This document shows, piece after piece, positions 1 to 8,233 of a stretch of DNA of 64,000 bases. Source of the DNA: Opitutia bacterium UBA7350 (lineage in GTDB: Bacteria > Verrucomicrobiota > Verrucomicrobiia > Opitutales > Coraliomargaritaceae); NCBI GenBank assembly GCA_949524905.1, contig CATINC010000005.1, positions 124,001-188,000 of the forward strand, written 5' to 3'. Both the position numbers and the translations under genes were made by a program. Below the pieces are notes generated by a model. It was not told the origin of the DNA. It did no database searches and worked only from the letters and a program-made list of their open reading frames with translations. The stretch's first letter is position 1. Each line of letters opens with the position of its first letter.

Positions 1-40
1 AGAAGAGGCTTATGAGCGGATTTTGAAATGATATTTTCAT
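1..40 (-). CDS. Start of an unidentified gene downstream of gspM (partial)
   Basis: On the minus strand an ATG at position 40 opens a frame that runs off the left edge after 13 codons (MKISFQNPLISLF). It begins 26 bases after the gspM stop and is in line with the gsp operon, so it is probably the next gene of that operon. The residues look like the start of a signal peptide, which would fit a GspD-type secretin or a GspN/GspC-like protein. Too little is present to name it. Confidence 0.45.
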   Translation of the reverse strand, partial: MKISFQNPLISLF

Positions 41-66
41 AATGAAGCAGACGCTATGGAGAGAAT

Positions 67-624
67 CTAGATAGAATCTTTAATAAGTTCAAGGGAAGCG
101 ATTTCAAAGCGGATGTCCAGTTCCTCAGGGTTTCTGCGATTGGATTTAATGTGAACGCTTTGTTGGTTGATGTAGGGGGCTTCGTTGAGGAGGAGATCAT
201 TAAAAGCAATATACTGGGCAATGGTAGCGCGTTTGAGCTGAACACGGAGGGTGTGCTCATTAAAAATTTCACCTTGGCGCGACTTAACAGGACCCATATC
301 GGCTCTCGAAGAGAGGCCAGACTGGCGAAGGAGGCTGTCGATTTGCCCAGAGAGCTGAGTCGCGCCAAAAGTTTTTTCTGAGTCAAGTTTTTCCATAACC
401 TCGCGAGCGCTGCGGGCATAGCTGTCGGCGCGCTCAAGCCAGAGGGATTGCTCTTGGAGGTTGGCAGAGGCAACCCGGCGGTCATCGTTCCAGGTACCGC
501 TTCGATTGATCCAGCTAGCAGCCCAGATAGCGAGCATGACCAGAATGAAGCAGAGACTCAAAAGTTGCTCACGCACGGTGAGTCGCCGCAGGATGCGCAA
601 GATAGCTTGGAATCGGAATTGCAT
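67..624 (-). CDS. gspM: GspM-like type II secretion inner-membrane protein
   Basis: A 185-residue protein with a basic N-terminus, one membrane segment at about residues 22-39 and a periplasmic remainder that starts with a heptad-like helical stretch. This is the bitopic layout of GspM, which partners GspL on the inner-membrane platform of the type II secretion system. Sequence similarity alone is weak, as is usual for GspM. The call rests on topology, size and position after gspL. Its ATG overlaps the gspL stop codon by one base, so the two are translationally coupled. PilO-like proteins share the same layout. Confidence 0.6.
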   Translation of the reverse strand: MQFRFQAILRILRRLTVREQLLSLCFILVMLAIWAASWINRSGTWNDDRRVASANLQEQSLWLERADSYARSAREVMEKLDSEKTFGATQLSGQIDSLLRQSGLSSRADMGPVKSRQGEIFNEHTLRVQLKRATIAQYIAFNDLLLNEAPYINQQSVHIKSNRRNPEELDIRFEIASLELIKDSI

Positions 625-1748
625 TAGGAAGGAGATTCAGGCTGAGCTTTGTCAGGTTTTTTAATGGCTGGAGTTTGGGCTTCGCGATGCAGGTAGCTAA
701 GTTGGAGCGTGAAGGAGGTTTTACCTGAACGGGTAAAGGTTTTGGGTGGGGTCAAAATTTCAAACTGTCCCGAGGCTTTTAGCTTCTCAATGTAATCGTT
801 CAGGGCATTAACGGTATTGGCTTCGCCTTCAAGGGTGACGCGATTATTTTCCTCGGTGCTAGTTTCGGTGAAATGAATGCTTTGGTAGGGTCGAATGATG
901 TTGAGGGTTTCCAACATGGCAACGGGACGTAGTTGATTCTCAAAGACGCGTTGTAGTTTTACGCTCAAGGCCTGCTTTTCTTGAATCTGTGCGACGGCAG
1001 CGCTCTGGCTTTCGATTTTGCTTTCACGGTTGTTGAGCCAGAGATTGCAAGTAAGGAGGAGGGCTTCTGTAACAAGGAGGAGGGCTGCAAAACAGGCAGC
1101 GTACTTAAAGCCCTCTAGGAAATATGTGCTGAGTTTGCGCGAGCGTCGCTCGCTATTTTTGAAGGCCATCGGCCGCAGATCTGCAGCCCACAGAGTTTCG
1201 GGATCGAGCGGAGCGGATTGGGCGATGTCCTGATGGGGCGTACGTATTTCAAAATATACATTTTGCTCTTCGTCCGTTTTCGCACTGAGAAGTTCAAATT
1301 TCGCTTGGTCTTCGGGTTTAATACTGGGTTGAGTAATGATTAGCTCAGGAATACCAGGGGGCTCATCGTAGACGACTTCTGCGCAACTTATAGGGCTTTG
1401 AAATATGTGCCTACCCGCCTTCGGATTGATTGCGTGGAAGGCTAAGAAATCTGGAAGGACCCAAGTATAACTTTCAAGATCTTTAAAGCCCGCTTGCTTG
1501 AGACGGTCTTGATGGGCCGCGAAATAAAGCAGACGTTGTTTCTCAAAATCACATAGGTAGCCCCAGTTTAGATGTTCAATCGGAAAGGGGGCAAGGGCTT
1601 CCAGGCTCAACTCAGCAAAGGAGGGAATCTCTTCTGCGCTTAAACCGTCTGGTAATTTAAAACCCTCAATGAAAAAGAGGTGACCGGGCAGGAGGCAAAG
1701 ACTGTTTTCTGCCGTCGGCTGAAGGTTCTCGGTTTCAGGTTTTTCCAT
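624..1748 (-). CDS. gspL: GspL-like type II secretion platform protein
   Basis: 374 residues. A cytoplasmic part of about 210 residues is followed by one membrane helix at about 216-237 and a periplasmic part with a coiled-coil stretch and a ferredoxin-like C-terminal region. This is the GspL architecture: the cytoplasmic actin-like domain would recruit the GspE ATPase, and the periplasmic part would pair with GspM. The cytoplasmic domain is divergent, so the name depends on topology and on lying between gspK and gspM. The gspE and gspF genes are not in the window. The ATG at 1748 is the only sensible start, 40 bases after the gspK stop. Confidence 0.65.
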   Translation of the reverse strand: MEKPETENLQPTAENSLCLLPGHLFFIEGFKLPDGLSAEEIPSFAELSLEALAPFPIEHLNWGYLCDFEKQRLLYFAAHQDRLKQAGFKDLESYTWVLPDFLAFHAINPKAGRHIFQSPISCAEVVYDEPPGIPELIITQPSIKPEDQAKFELLSAKTDEEQNVYFEIRTPHQDIAQSAPLDPETLWAADLRPMAFKNSERRSRKLSTYFLEGFKYAACFAALLLVTEALLLTCNLWLNNRESKIESQSAAVAQIQEKQALSVKLQRVFENQLRPVAMLETLNIIRPYQSIHFTETSTEENNRVTLEGEANTVNALNDYIEKLKASGQFEILTPPKTFTRSGKTSFTLQLSYLHREAQTPAIKKPDKAQPESPS

Positions 1749-1788
1749 AATTTTGATCCGGTGGTGGATACGGCTTATGTGTAGTGAT

Positions 1789-2895
1789 TCAGCGGTCTAT
1801 GTCGATCTCGGAATAACGAGCAGCAGGATCTGCCATGGGGCGGCGAATTCCAGTACGGAGGTCAATTATACGGAATGGATACTTAAGGGCATCTTGCTCT
1901 TCGAGGGTTCCGCTACGTCGAGTGTCGCGATCATTTGTGCCTGGAAGCGAGCGAGTGCCAGTATTACCGGTATTGATTTTAGGCTCAACAACTGCTTGTA
2001 GGGTAAAGGGAACATTTCCACGAGTTAAGGTCACTGTGATTTGAAAAAGTTTAATTTCGCTGGTTAGGGATTTTTCCCGCGCGTTTCTGGGAATGGTTTT
2101 AAGGTAGGGGGTATCGTCTTGGATTTGCTGAAAGAGGTTTTCCCCGAAGTAATCATCCTCGGGCGCGAGGCTTTCAAATACGACTGCTGGGGCATTGTTG
2201 GCATTGATGGAACCGCGATGTTCTACTGAAAAAATCGCTGCTAAACGCTGGAAAGTTTCATTTGCTTGTCCGTTTTCATCAAAAAATTCGTCTTGCCAAA
2301 TTTTCAGGAGGCGAAGTTCTTGAAGGGATTGGAGTGGACGATTGGCGGCGCGGTAGGGTGGATTTTCAAAGAGATATTCCTCCGATTCCGCACCATTGAG
2401 CCGGCGTGATTCATCGGTATCGATCCAGTCAAGCAGGGTACTGCTAAGTTCGCGAGTGGTAGCGAAATCGAACTCAAAATATTGCTCCAGGATTCGGTTA
2501 AGTTCGGCTTCCTTAAGTGTGTTTAGGGGGATTTTTTGAGTGAGGTCGCTGATCTCAACCTCGACCTTCCAATCGTTTGGATGGCGAATGCCGCAATATT
2601 CAATGGGATCCGCCCAGCCTTGCTCGGGGGCATAAAGTTTCCCGTCGTCTATCAGGGCAATTTCCTGAAGAGTAGCGAGGCTGGCCTCAAGCATACTGAA
2701 GGCATAGGCGCGTGCTTCCGGTGGTTCATTAGAAAGCGCTCGGTATGCAAGGCTATCGCTGGCTTCCCTAAGGAAAAGAGTCACTAAAAAAGATAGAAGC
2801 GCGATGATAGCGAGCACCGCAATCAGGACGCCCCCACGGCGCTCCTGTAAATGCCCGTTTAAGGGATGTGCGTTTTTTTTGCGTTGGTGAGGCAT
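1789..2895 (-). CDS. gspK: GspK-type minor pseudopilin
   Basis: 368 residues from the ATG at 2895. The frame stays open further upstream to 3267, but that part lies over gspJ and has the composition of an antisense shadow, so I place the start 7 bases after the gspJ stop. After a basic leader and a Gly-Gly at about 21-22 comes a hydrophobic helix (about 23-40) without the usual Glu5. Lack of Glu5 is typical of GspK, the tip subunit of the pseudopilus. The long periplasmic domain contains the Asp-rich stretch around LLDWIDTDESRR that marks the family (general secretion pathway protein K). It is presumably processed by a prepilin peptidase encoded elsewhere. Confidence 0.85.
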   Translation of the reverse strand: MPHQRKKNAHPLNGHLQERRGGVLIAVLAIIALLSFLVTLFLREASDSLAYRALSNEPPEARAYAFSMLEASLATLQEIALIDDGKLYAPEQGWADPIEYCGIRHPNDWKVEVEISDLTQKIPLNTLKEAELNRILEQYFEFDFATTRELSSTLLDWIDTDESRRLNGAESEEYLFENPPYRAANRPLQSLQELRLLKIWQDEFFDENGQANETFQRLAAIFSVEHRGSINANNAPAVVFESLAPEDDYFGENLFQQIQDDTPYLKTIPRNAREKSLTSEIKLFQITVTLTRGNVPFTLQAVVEPKINTGNTGTRSLPGTNDRDTRRSGTLEEQDALKYPFRIIDLRTGIRRPMADPAARYSEIDIDR

Positions 2896-2902
2896 ACTGG
2901 AT

Positions 2903-3706
2903 TTAAAAAAGAAAAACCGAGCGGGAAGGGACGGGAATGGCGAGTTCGCGAACGTCGCGGACATCTTCATGCACAAAGGTGAGTCGCAGGTATCGCGGCA
3001 GGAGGAATTGATCCTGTCCATCGCCTTCGAGTGGTTCGGTTTCGATCTCCCATTGCTCAAGGCTTTCGTCCCAGTAGATATATTCGATGGTTTTAATGAG
3101 ACCGCTGATTTGGGTACTACGCAGGTCATCGATGTCTTCAACGGTTTCCTGCAGGAGGGGATGCCACAGGTAGCGCAAGCCGTGGGAACGGTCAAAGTGA
3201 AGATACACTCGCGCGCCCCCGTGTTGCGGTAGCTCAGCGGGTGCATTGAGCAGGGGGGGTAAAGCATTTAATTCAAAACTAAGGAGGGGATCCTCGTAAC
3301 TGCTCGCACCGGGCAAGCGTTGCCACGCAATCGCTTCATCGCTCGCCATCATGATGCTCACGCTTTCATTTCCAGAGTCCCTGGCTTCCTCACGAGATTC
3401 TCCTTCGCTTTCGACGATACCGACTTCAACCTCGGGGAGGCGGTCTTCATTGGAACTTTCATTGTCGCTGATGGCATCCATCGTAATGGCAATGCCGGCT
3501 CGATCGAAGCTGGAATGAAGAAACTGCATTACGCCATCGACATGATCCTCAAAGTAATACCGTTCGGCGCGGGTGCTCCAGATACTGCTCACAGAGACAA
3601 CAAATGAAGTGGCGGCGGTTAAGACAAAGCCTGCCACTGCAATGGCAAGAACCACCTCAATTAAGCTCATTCCGGCACGAGGCTGTGATTTTAATAATGG
3701 GCGCAT
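2903..3706 (-). CDS. gspJ: GspJ-type minor pseudopilin
   Basis: 267 residues from the ATG at 3706, one base after the gspI stop. An upstream ATG at 3856 in the same frame lies inside gspI and precedes the leader peptide, so it is not used here. The N-terminus has a basic leader, a type III cleavage site (AG before MSLIE, Glu at about 17) and a hydrophobic helix to about residue 36, followed by a globular domain. Size and position match GspJ, which forms the pseudopilus tip with GspI and GspK. There is no gap in the gene chain on either side, so it is co-transcribed and probably translationally coupled. Confidence 0.82.
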   Translation of the reverse strand: MRPLLKSQPRAGMSLIEVVLAIAVAGFVLTAATSFVVSVSSIWSTRAERYYFEDHVDGVMQFLHSSFDRAGIAITMDAISDNESSNEDRLPEVEVGIVESEGESREEARDSGNESVSIMMASDEAIAWQRLPGASSYEDPLLSFELNALPPLLNAPAELPQHGGARVYLHFDRSHGLRYLWHPLLQETVEDIDDLRSTQISGLIKTIEYIYWDESLEQWEIETEPLEGDGQDQFLLPRYLRLTFVHEDVRDVRELAIPVPSRSVFLF

Positions 3707-3707
3707 T

Positions 3708-4154
3708 TTATTCAAACCCCCTTTCGTCAAAGAGTTCTTCGCGCTTGTCTGCCAGCAAAGTATTACGTTCCTCGCGATCCGACCATGTCGGCCGTAAAAG
3801 ATATAGTTGCTCGGTGTAAATAGCTTTGATGCCCTCGGGCGCTTCGTTAAATTCAAGGTGCAAATTCACATAAAAGAGGTCCACCACTTCCGTTGGCTCA
3901 ATCGAGGCTTTCCACTCAGCTTCACCTGAGTTAAGGGTTTCAAAAAGGCCCCCGTCCTCAGCGTCCTCAAGATTTGGCTCGAGTAATAATTGCATCCGCA
4001 CCGCGCGCACATCTTCAGCAAAGAGGGCATTGCTTTTTCCAAAGTTGCGGGCGAGCAGGGCATTTACGAATGCCGAACTGAGCACCACGGCTGCACTGGC
4101 AAACAAAGCCACCGCCACCACTACTTCAATCAGGCTGACCCCCCGCCGTTTCAT
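3708..4154 (-). CDS. gspI: GspI-type minor pseudopilin
   Basis: 148 residues with a very short leader (MKRRG), cleavage before VSLIE and the conserved Glu five residues later, then a hydrophobic helix to about residue 28. It is a small pseudopilin of the GspI type by size and order (G-H-I-J-K). The start codon overlaps the gspH stop in an ATGA, a classic coupling signal. GspI is thought to start assembly of the tip complex with GspJ and GspK. Confidence 0.8.
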   Translation of the reverse strand: MKRRGVSLIEVVVAVALFASAAVVLSSAFVNALLARNFGKSNALFAEDVRAVRMQLLLEPNLEDAEDGGLFETLNSGEAEWKASIEPTEVVDLFYVNLHLEFNEAPEGIKAIYTEQLYLLRPTWSDREERNTLLADKREELFDERGFE

Positions 4155-4678
4155 TCTAAATCCTTTCGTAAATTTGAAAAAGGATCAAAAGCAAGGCGAC
4201 GGGCTTTGCCAGAACCGCTGTTGATTTCTGCCACAAAAGGAGTACAGCTCCCATCGGGCGCAAATCGCACATGGGTGATCGGATCCTCCGCCTCCGATGG
4301 TGGGGGAGGGCTTTCTAATCCCTCCGCGCTGGGGACCCTTAAAAAAATCACTCGGTTACCGTTATACCCGCGAAATTCTGAACCGAGGTCTTGGTCGTAT
4401 AAGCTGAGACCCGCTCGTTCGACCAAGAGGCAACCCCTTTCGGCATCAAATCTTAGTTGAGTCTCGACTCGACCCTCTACTGCAAAGAAGCGTGCTTTTT
4501 GAACCGAACGAGTTAGCACTTCGACGGTATCATTTTGTTGTCCCCGGTCGGCGTAGGCCTGGAAATTGAGAATGACGACCGTACCGCCAATCGCCATCAA
4601 TGCCAGTACGAGCAAAATCTCGATCAGGCTGAAGCCCGCTGGGCGGGTTTTCGGGAGATTACCAATTGCCGATGTCAT
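4151..4678 (-). CDS. gspH: GspH-type pseudopilin
   Basis: 175 residues from the ATG at 4678, which overlaps the end of gspG by 20 bases. The longer open frame to 5008 runs antisense-like over gspG and is ignored. The leader ends in a Gly at about 15, followed by FSLIE and a hydrophobic helix, the prepilin N-methylation signature. A Pro/Glu-rich loop and a beta-rich C-terminal half follow. GspH is the minor pseudopilin next to the major subunit. FimT-like type IV pilins look similar, but the operon supports GspH. Confidence 0.78.
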   Translation of the reverse strand: MTSAIGNLPKTRPAGFSLIEILLVLALMAIGGTVVILNFQAYADRGQQNDTVEVLTRSVQKARFFAVEGRVETQLRFDAERGCLLVERAGLSLYDQDLGSEFRGYNGNRVIFLRVPSAEGLESPPPPSEAEDPITHVRFAPDGSCTPFVAEINSGSGKARRLAFDPFSNLRKDLE

Positions 4679-5108
4679 CGGCGCTCTCCCTGCCATCTTC
4701 GCCGAGCGACCAAATATCGTAGCCACTGGAGCCATTAATATTTTTAGTGCCAGGGAACCGGTATTGATAGGCATTGCCCCAGGGATCACTGGGAATTTTA
4801 TCGATATACGGACCTTTCCAGCGGTTTTCTTTTCCCGCCGGAACTTTTGCCAGCGCTTCAATCCCTTCTTCCGTATTAGGATAAGAACCAACGTCAATTT
4901 TGTAGGCCGTGAAACCCAGTTTAACGGTTTGATTGACGAAGATACCGGCAACCTTTTCCTGTTGCCCACCAAAAATCTTACCGATGTTACCAATCGCCAG
5001 GGTGGCAATCACCGCAATCAGAGCAATTACGATTAAAATTTCAATTAAACTGAAACCGCTTTTAGGGGAGCGAATTTTGCGAGGGTTCTCGGAGGTTAAT
5101 AATTTCAT
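4659..5108 (-). CDS. gspG: Type II secretion major pseudopilin GspG
   Basis: 149 residues. The leader ends at Gly18 before FSLIE (Glu23), followed by a hydrophobic helix. The C-terminal domain carries the GspG hallmarks: [13 protein letters not shown], the [18 protein letters not shown] block and the Asp-rich calcium-site region SLGEDGRES. It is the main subunit of the pseudopilus that pushes substrates through the secretin. It is the first gene of the minus-strand operon gspG-H-I-J-K-L-M. The promoter must lie in the 131-base gap to the divergent menD (5109-5239). This is the most certain member of the operon. Confidence 0.95.
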   Translation of the reverse strand: MKLLTSENPRKIRSPKSGFSLIEILIVIALIAVIATLAIGNIGKIFGGQQEKVAGIFVNQTVKLGFTAYKIDVGSYPNTEEGIEALAKVPAGKENRWKGPYIDKIPSDPWGNAYQYRFPGTKNINGSSGYDIWSLGEDGRESADDIGNW

Positions 5109-5239
5109 GGTCGAGTATGGTTTGCAATGAGATTGACTTTGTCGTCCGAGGATTGAGGTGCAAGGTGAAATCCTTGCTTTGGGAAAGATACTTTCGGGGT
5201 TGCTGACTTAAAGGACTCGCATAACACTTATTTGTTCTA

Positions 5240-6988
5240 ATGAATCGTACTGAGCAGACTTTCGACGCTTTAAGTCGCAGCACACCCAATGCTGCTTGGG
5301 GTGCGCTTGCCATGGAAGTTCTCGCCCGATTGGGTGTTGAGACTGTTGTTACTTCGCCCGGTTCGCGCTCCACCCCGCTGGTATATGCAGCCGTACGTAA
5401 TGCCAAGCTCGAAGTCATCCCAGTCCTAGATGAACGCGCGGCCGCTTTTTTTGCGCTGGGAATCGCAAAACGAACGGGTCGCCCTGCCGTCCTGGTTTGC
5501 ACCTCAGGTTCTGCCGTTGCCAACTACGCCCCTGCCATTGCAGAAGCCGACCACAGCGGTACCCCGCTCATATTGCTCACGGCGGATCGTGCCCCCGAAG
5601 AACGCCATTGCGGCGCCGGTCAAACCATCGATCAAATTCACTATTTCGGTGAACAAGTGCGCGATTTTAAAGAACTTCCTTTGCCAGAAGCAAAGCCTGC
5701 CGCTTTATGCCATCTCCGACAATCCATTGTCCATGCGCTTGACTGCGCTCTCTACGGCAATCCAGGTCCGGTGCATTTAAACTGTCCCTTCCGTGAACCC
5801 CTCCAGCCAGATCCAGTGGCGGAACCCATCCTCCAAATGGAGGTGTTGGAAAACGCCGCGACGGTCCTCACACGAACCATCGAAGCAGTCCCCACCGCAA
5901 GTCAGCCCGATGCAGTCGCACTAGAACGTCTTACCAGTCATCAACACGGTTGTATTATCGTTGGAGACGTCAATCCGGGCGGAAGCGATAAATCCTCTGG
6001 ATTTGCCAAGGCTCTTAACGAACTTTCTAAAACACTGGGCTGGCCCATCCTTGCAGATGTCCTCAATCCACTTCGCGCTCATGCAATTGAGGCGTCCAGT
6101 TTAATCACGCATTACCACGCAATTTTAAGCCATGCCGATCAGGCGATCAATCTGGCGCCCACGGCAGTTCTCCAAATCGGAACGCTTCCCACCAGTAAAG
6201 TGCTCCGTAATTGGCTTGCGAATCTCGAAGCGGTAACCTTCTTACTTCCAGGTCGCCCCGTAAATATCGACCCCCTCCATCGAGTTGCAACGGTCCTTCA
6301 AGGCGATGCTATCAAGCTCTCGCAGGTGGTCAGCTCGCAGACCGCAGATCCGGATTGGCAATCGCGCTGGCAAAACGCTCAAGCAGAGGCGACCACTCAG
6401 GTTGATACCCTTCTCCGCAAGTGTGATGCCCTCTTTGGTGGAAAAGTACCTTGGCTCCTCTCCCAAGCTTTGCCTGAGGGAAGTTCGGTGTTTTTTGCCA
6501 ACAGCCTAAGCGTGCGTTTTGCGGAATGGTTTTGGAAGGCGGGCAATGGCAAGGGAGCCCTCCTTGGAAATCGCGGGGTCAACGGGATCGATGGCAACCT
6601 CGCGACTGCCATGGGCGTCGCCCATGGGGGAGCGCCCACGGTCCTTCTATGCGGTGACCTCGCTTTTCTTCACGATCATGCTGCTCTCCTGCTGGCGCAG
6701 GAATTAAGCGGCAGCCTTACTGTTATTTTGCTTAATAATTCTGGTGGTGGGGTCTTTGAACTCTTACCCATTGCGCAGCATGAACCGCCTTATGAGCGTT
6801 ACTTTGCCACCCCTCAAAGTATCGACCTACCAAAACTCTGCGCCGCTCACGGGATCTTTCATCAAAACATTTCCGATTGGGCGGCCCTCGAAGATGCTCT
6901 GAAAGAAGCTCCTCCAGGCGTTCGTCTCCTAGAACTTCAGACCGATCGACAAGCCGACCGAGATTGCCTTCACAATATTTTTACTTAA
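5240..6988 (+). CDS. menD: MenD, 2-succinyl-5-enolpyruvyl-6-hydroxy-3-cyclohexene-1-carboxylate synthase
   Basis: 582 residues, full length for the family. Thiamine-diphosphate enzyme of menaquinone synthesis that joins isochorismate and the succinyl-semialdehyde unit derived from 2-oxoglutarate. The N-terminal pyrimidine domain shows SPGSRSTPL and the Glu-containing DERAAAFFALGIAK. The C-terminal pyrophosphate domain shows GDLAFLHD followed by LNNSGGGVFELLP, the metal/ThDP motif as it appears in MenD. It is followed 12 bases later by menB, so the two form one unit. MenF, MenH, MenC and MenE are not in the window. Confidence 0.95.
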   Translation: MNRTEQTFDALSRSTPNAAWGALAMEVLARLGVETVVTSPGSRSTPLVYAAVRNAKLEVIPVLDERAAAFFALGIAKRTGRPAVLVCTSGSAVANYAPAIAEADHSGTPLILLTADRAPEERHCGAGQTIDQIHYFGEQVRDFKELPLPEAKPAALCHLRQSIVHALDCALYGNPGPVHLNCPFREPLQPDPVAEPILQMEVLENAATVLTRTIEAVPTASQPDAVALERLTSHQHGCIIVGDVNPGGSDKSSGFAKALNELSKTLGWPILADVLNPLRAHAIEASSLITHYHAILSHADQAINLAPTAVLQIGTLPTSKVLRNWLANLEAVTFLLPGRPVNIDPLHRVATVLQGDAIKLSQVVSSQTADPDWQSRWQNAQAEATTQVDTLLRKCDALFGGKVPWLLSQALPEGSSVFFANSLSVRFAEWFWKAGNGKGALLGNRGVNGIDGNLATAMGVAHGGAPTVLLCGDLAFLHDHAALLLAQELSGSLTVILLNNSGGGVFELLPIAQHEPPYERYFATPQSIDLPKLCAAHGIFHQNISDWAALEDALKEAPPGVRLLELQTDRQADRDCLHNIFT

Positions 6989-7000
6989 CCTAGCATTATT

Positions 7001-7834
7001 ATGAATTGGGAAAAAGTCCGCGACTTCGAAGATATCCTATACGAAAAAACAGGTGGCATTGCTAAAGTCACCATTAACCGCCCGCACCGACGCAACGCTT
7101 TTACCCCCGATACCGTTGCCGAAATGATCGAGGCCTTTACCGATGCCCGTGAAGATCCTGCCGTAGGGGTTGTCCTTTTAACAGGATTTAACCCTCAGAC
7201 CGATGGGAAATTTGCCTTCTGTTCCGGCGGCGACCAAAAGATTCGCGGCAAACAAAAGGGGGGTTACCTCGGCAAAGACGGAGTCCCCCGTTTAAATGTC
7301 CTGGACCTCCAGAAATTAATCCGCTCCATGCCAAAAGTGGTGATCGCGCTCGTAGCAGGTTATGCCATCGGTGGGGGACATGTCCTCCACGTTGTCTGCG
7401 ATATGACCATCGCTGCCGACAATGCCATTTTTGGGCAAACTGGACCCAAGGTCGGGAGCTTTGACGGCGGTTTTGGCGCGAGCTACCTCGCCCGGATTGT
7501 CGGACAAAAAAAGGCGCGCGAAATCTGGTACCTGTGCCGTCAATATGACGCTCAAGAAGCCCAAGCAATGGGACTCGTCAATAAAGTCGTTCCCTACGAG
7601 CAACTCGAAGCAGAAGGCATTACATGGGCGGAGCAAATCTTACAACACAGCCCCCTCGCGATCCGTTGTTTAAAATCTGCCTTTAATGCCGATGTTGATG
7701 GTCAGCAAGGTCTACAAGAACTCGCGGGTAATGCCACCCTCCTGTATTATTTAACCGAAGAAGGGGAGGAAGGCCGCCAAGCCTGGAATGAAAAACGTCC
7801 CCCCGATTTCAAGGCGTACCCTTGGTTGCCCTAG
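7001..7834 (+). CDS. menB: MenB, 1,4-dihydroxy-2-naphthoyl-CoA synthase
   Basis: 277 residues of the crotonase superfamily. It closes the second ring of the naphthoquinone from o-succinylbenzoyl-CoA. Visible marks are [11 protein letters not shown] (oxyanion hole region, with the flexible loop KGGY that follows in MenB), [17 protein letters not shown] and the catalytic region [18 protein letters not shown], and a C-terminal [14 protein letters not shown] typical of MenB. It is co-directional with menD. The quinone it helps to make is the expected substrate of the Act complex encoded at 27717-35736. Confidence 0.96.
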   Translation: MNWEKVRDFEDILYEKTGGIAKVTINRPHRRNAFTPDTVAEMIEAFTDAREDPAVGVVLLTGFNPQTDGKFAFCSGGDQKIRGKQKGGYLGKDGVPRLNVLDLQKLIRSMPKVVIALVAGYAIGGGHVLHVVCDMTIAADNAIFGQTGPKVGSFDGGFGASYLARIVGQKKAREIWYLCRQYDAQEAQAMGLVNKVVPYEQLEAEGITWAEQILQHSPLAIRCLKSAFNADVDGQQGLQELAGNATLLYYLTEEGEEGRQAWNEKRPPDFKAYPWLP

Positions 7835-7894
7835 GGTCATTGTCAGCACAGCGCGCTTGCAATTTTCGTTTTAAAGTGCTTTTTTATAAGTTCA

Positions 7895-8076
7895 ACCCTG
7901 CGGTGTTCGAGATACATCGGAGTGTCTGTCCTTTACTGATTTGAAAATGGGAGTTGACCCTAGGGCTTTGCTGTCCAGCCGTAAACCGGAAGACAAACAA
8001 GCTCAAGGAAGCACCCACCTAGTTTTTAAAAGGCTAAGATCTCCCATCCTGTTACGGCACCTGCGGGGCTTTTTTA
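7895..8076 (+). ncRNA. ssrS: Candidate 6S RNA with intrinsic terminator
   Basis: The gap after menB contains a roughly 174-base rod-shaped RNA. The closing stem pairs CCCTGCGGTG (7896-7905) with CACCTGCGGGG (8058-8068) with one bulged base. It is followed at once by a T-run (8070-8075), so the closing stem also acts as terminator. Inside, ATGGGAG (7946-7952) pairs perfectly with CTCCCAT (8041-8047), and further in, GGGCTT/AAGCTC and TGTC/GACA stack towards a small terminal hairpin. A TATAAG -10-like box lies at 7885-7890. Length, an interrupted long hairpin and a large internal bubble match 6S RNA, which binds sigma-70 RNA polymerase. I do not recognise conserved primary sequence strongly enough to be sure. 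Other structured RNAs remain possible. Confidence 0.55.
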
Positions 8077-8233
8077 TGCCTTAAAATATCACTCGTAGCA
8101 TTGCTAGCAGTGCTACCCAACCAATAGGTTAAATTATTTAATTTAAAAAAAAGGTCTTGACCTGTGTTTCTTTATTTTACGTATTGGGTAATATTAACCA
8201 ATTATAACTATTAAAAAATCAAATATTAAAGAA
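8077..8233 (+). promoter_or_regulatory. AT-rich upstream region of the PEP-CTERM gene
   Basis: 157 bases between the 6S-like terminator and the next ATG. It contains TTGACC at 8157-8162 as a possible -35 box, with no good -10 box at normal spacing. A TAATAT at 8189-8194 sits within an imperfect palindrome (8187-8199), which could be a -10 box or an operator. An in-frame stretch (8198-8233) encodes a lysine-rich leader for the following protein; see that entry. Confidence 0.3.

Noticed and set aside
2896-3267. N-terminal extension of gspK
   Set aside because: It overlaps gspJ in another frame and lacks protein-like composition; the pseudopilin leader begins at 2895.
4679-5008. N-terminal extension of gspH over gspG
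   Set aside because: It is the shifted frame of gspG; the leader peptide starts at 4678.
7895-8068. Cyclic di-GMP or other riboswitch for the PEP-CTERM gene
   Set aside because: No GEMM-type conserved core is visible, and the element ends in its own terminator 158 bases before the gene. A 6S RNA-like rod fits better.
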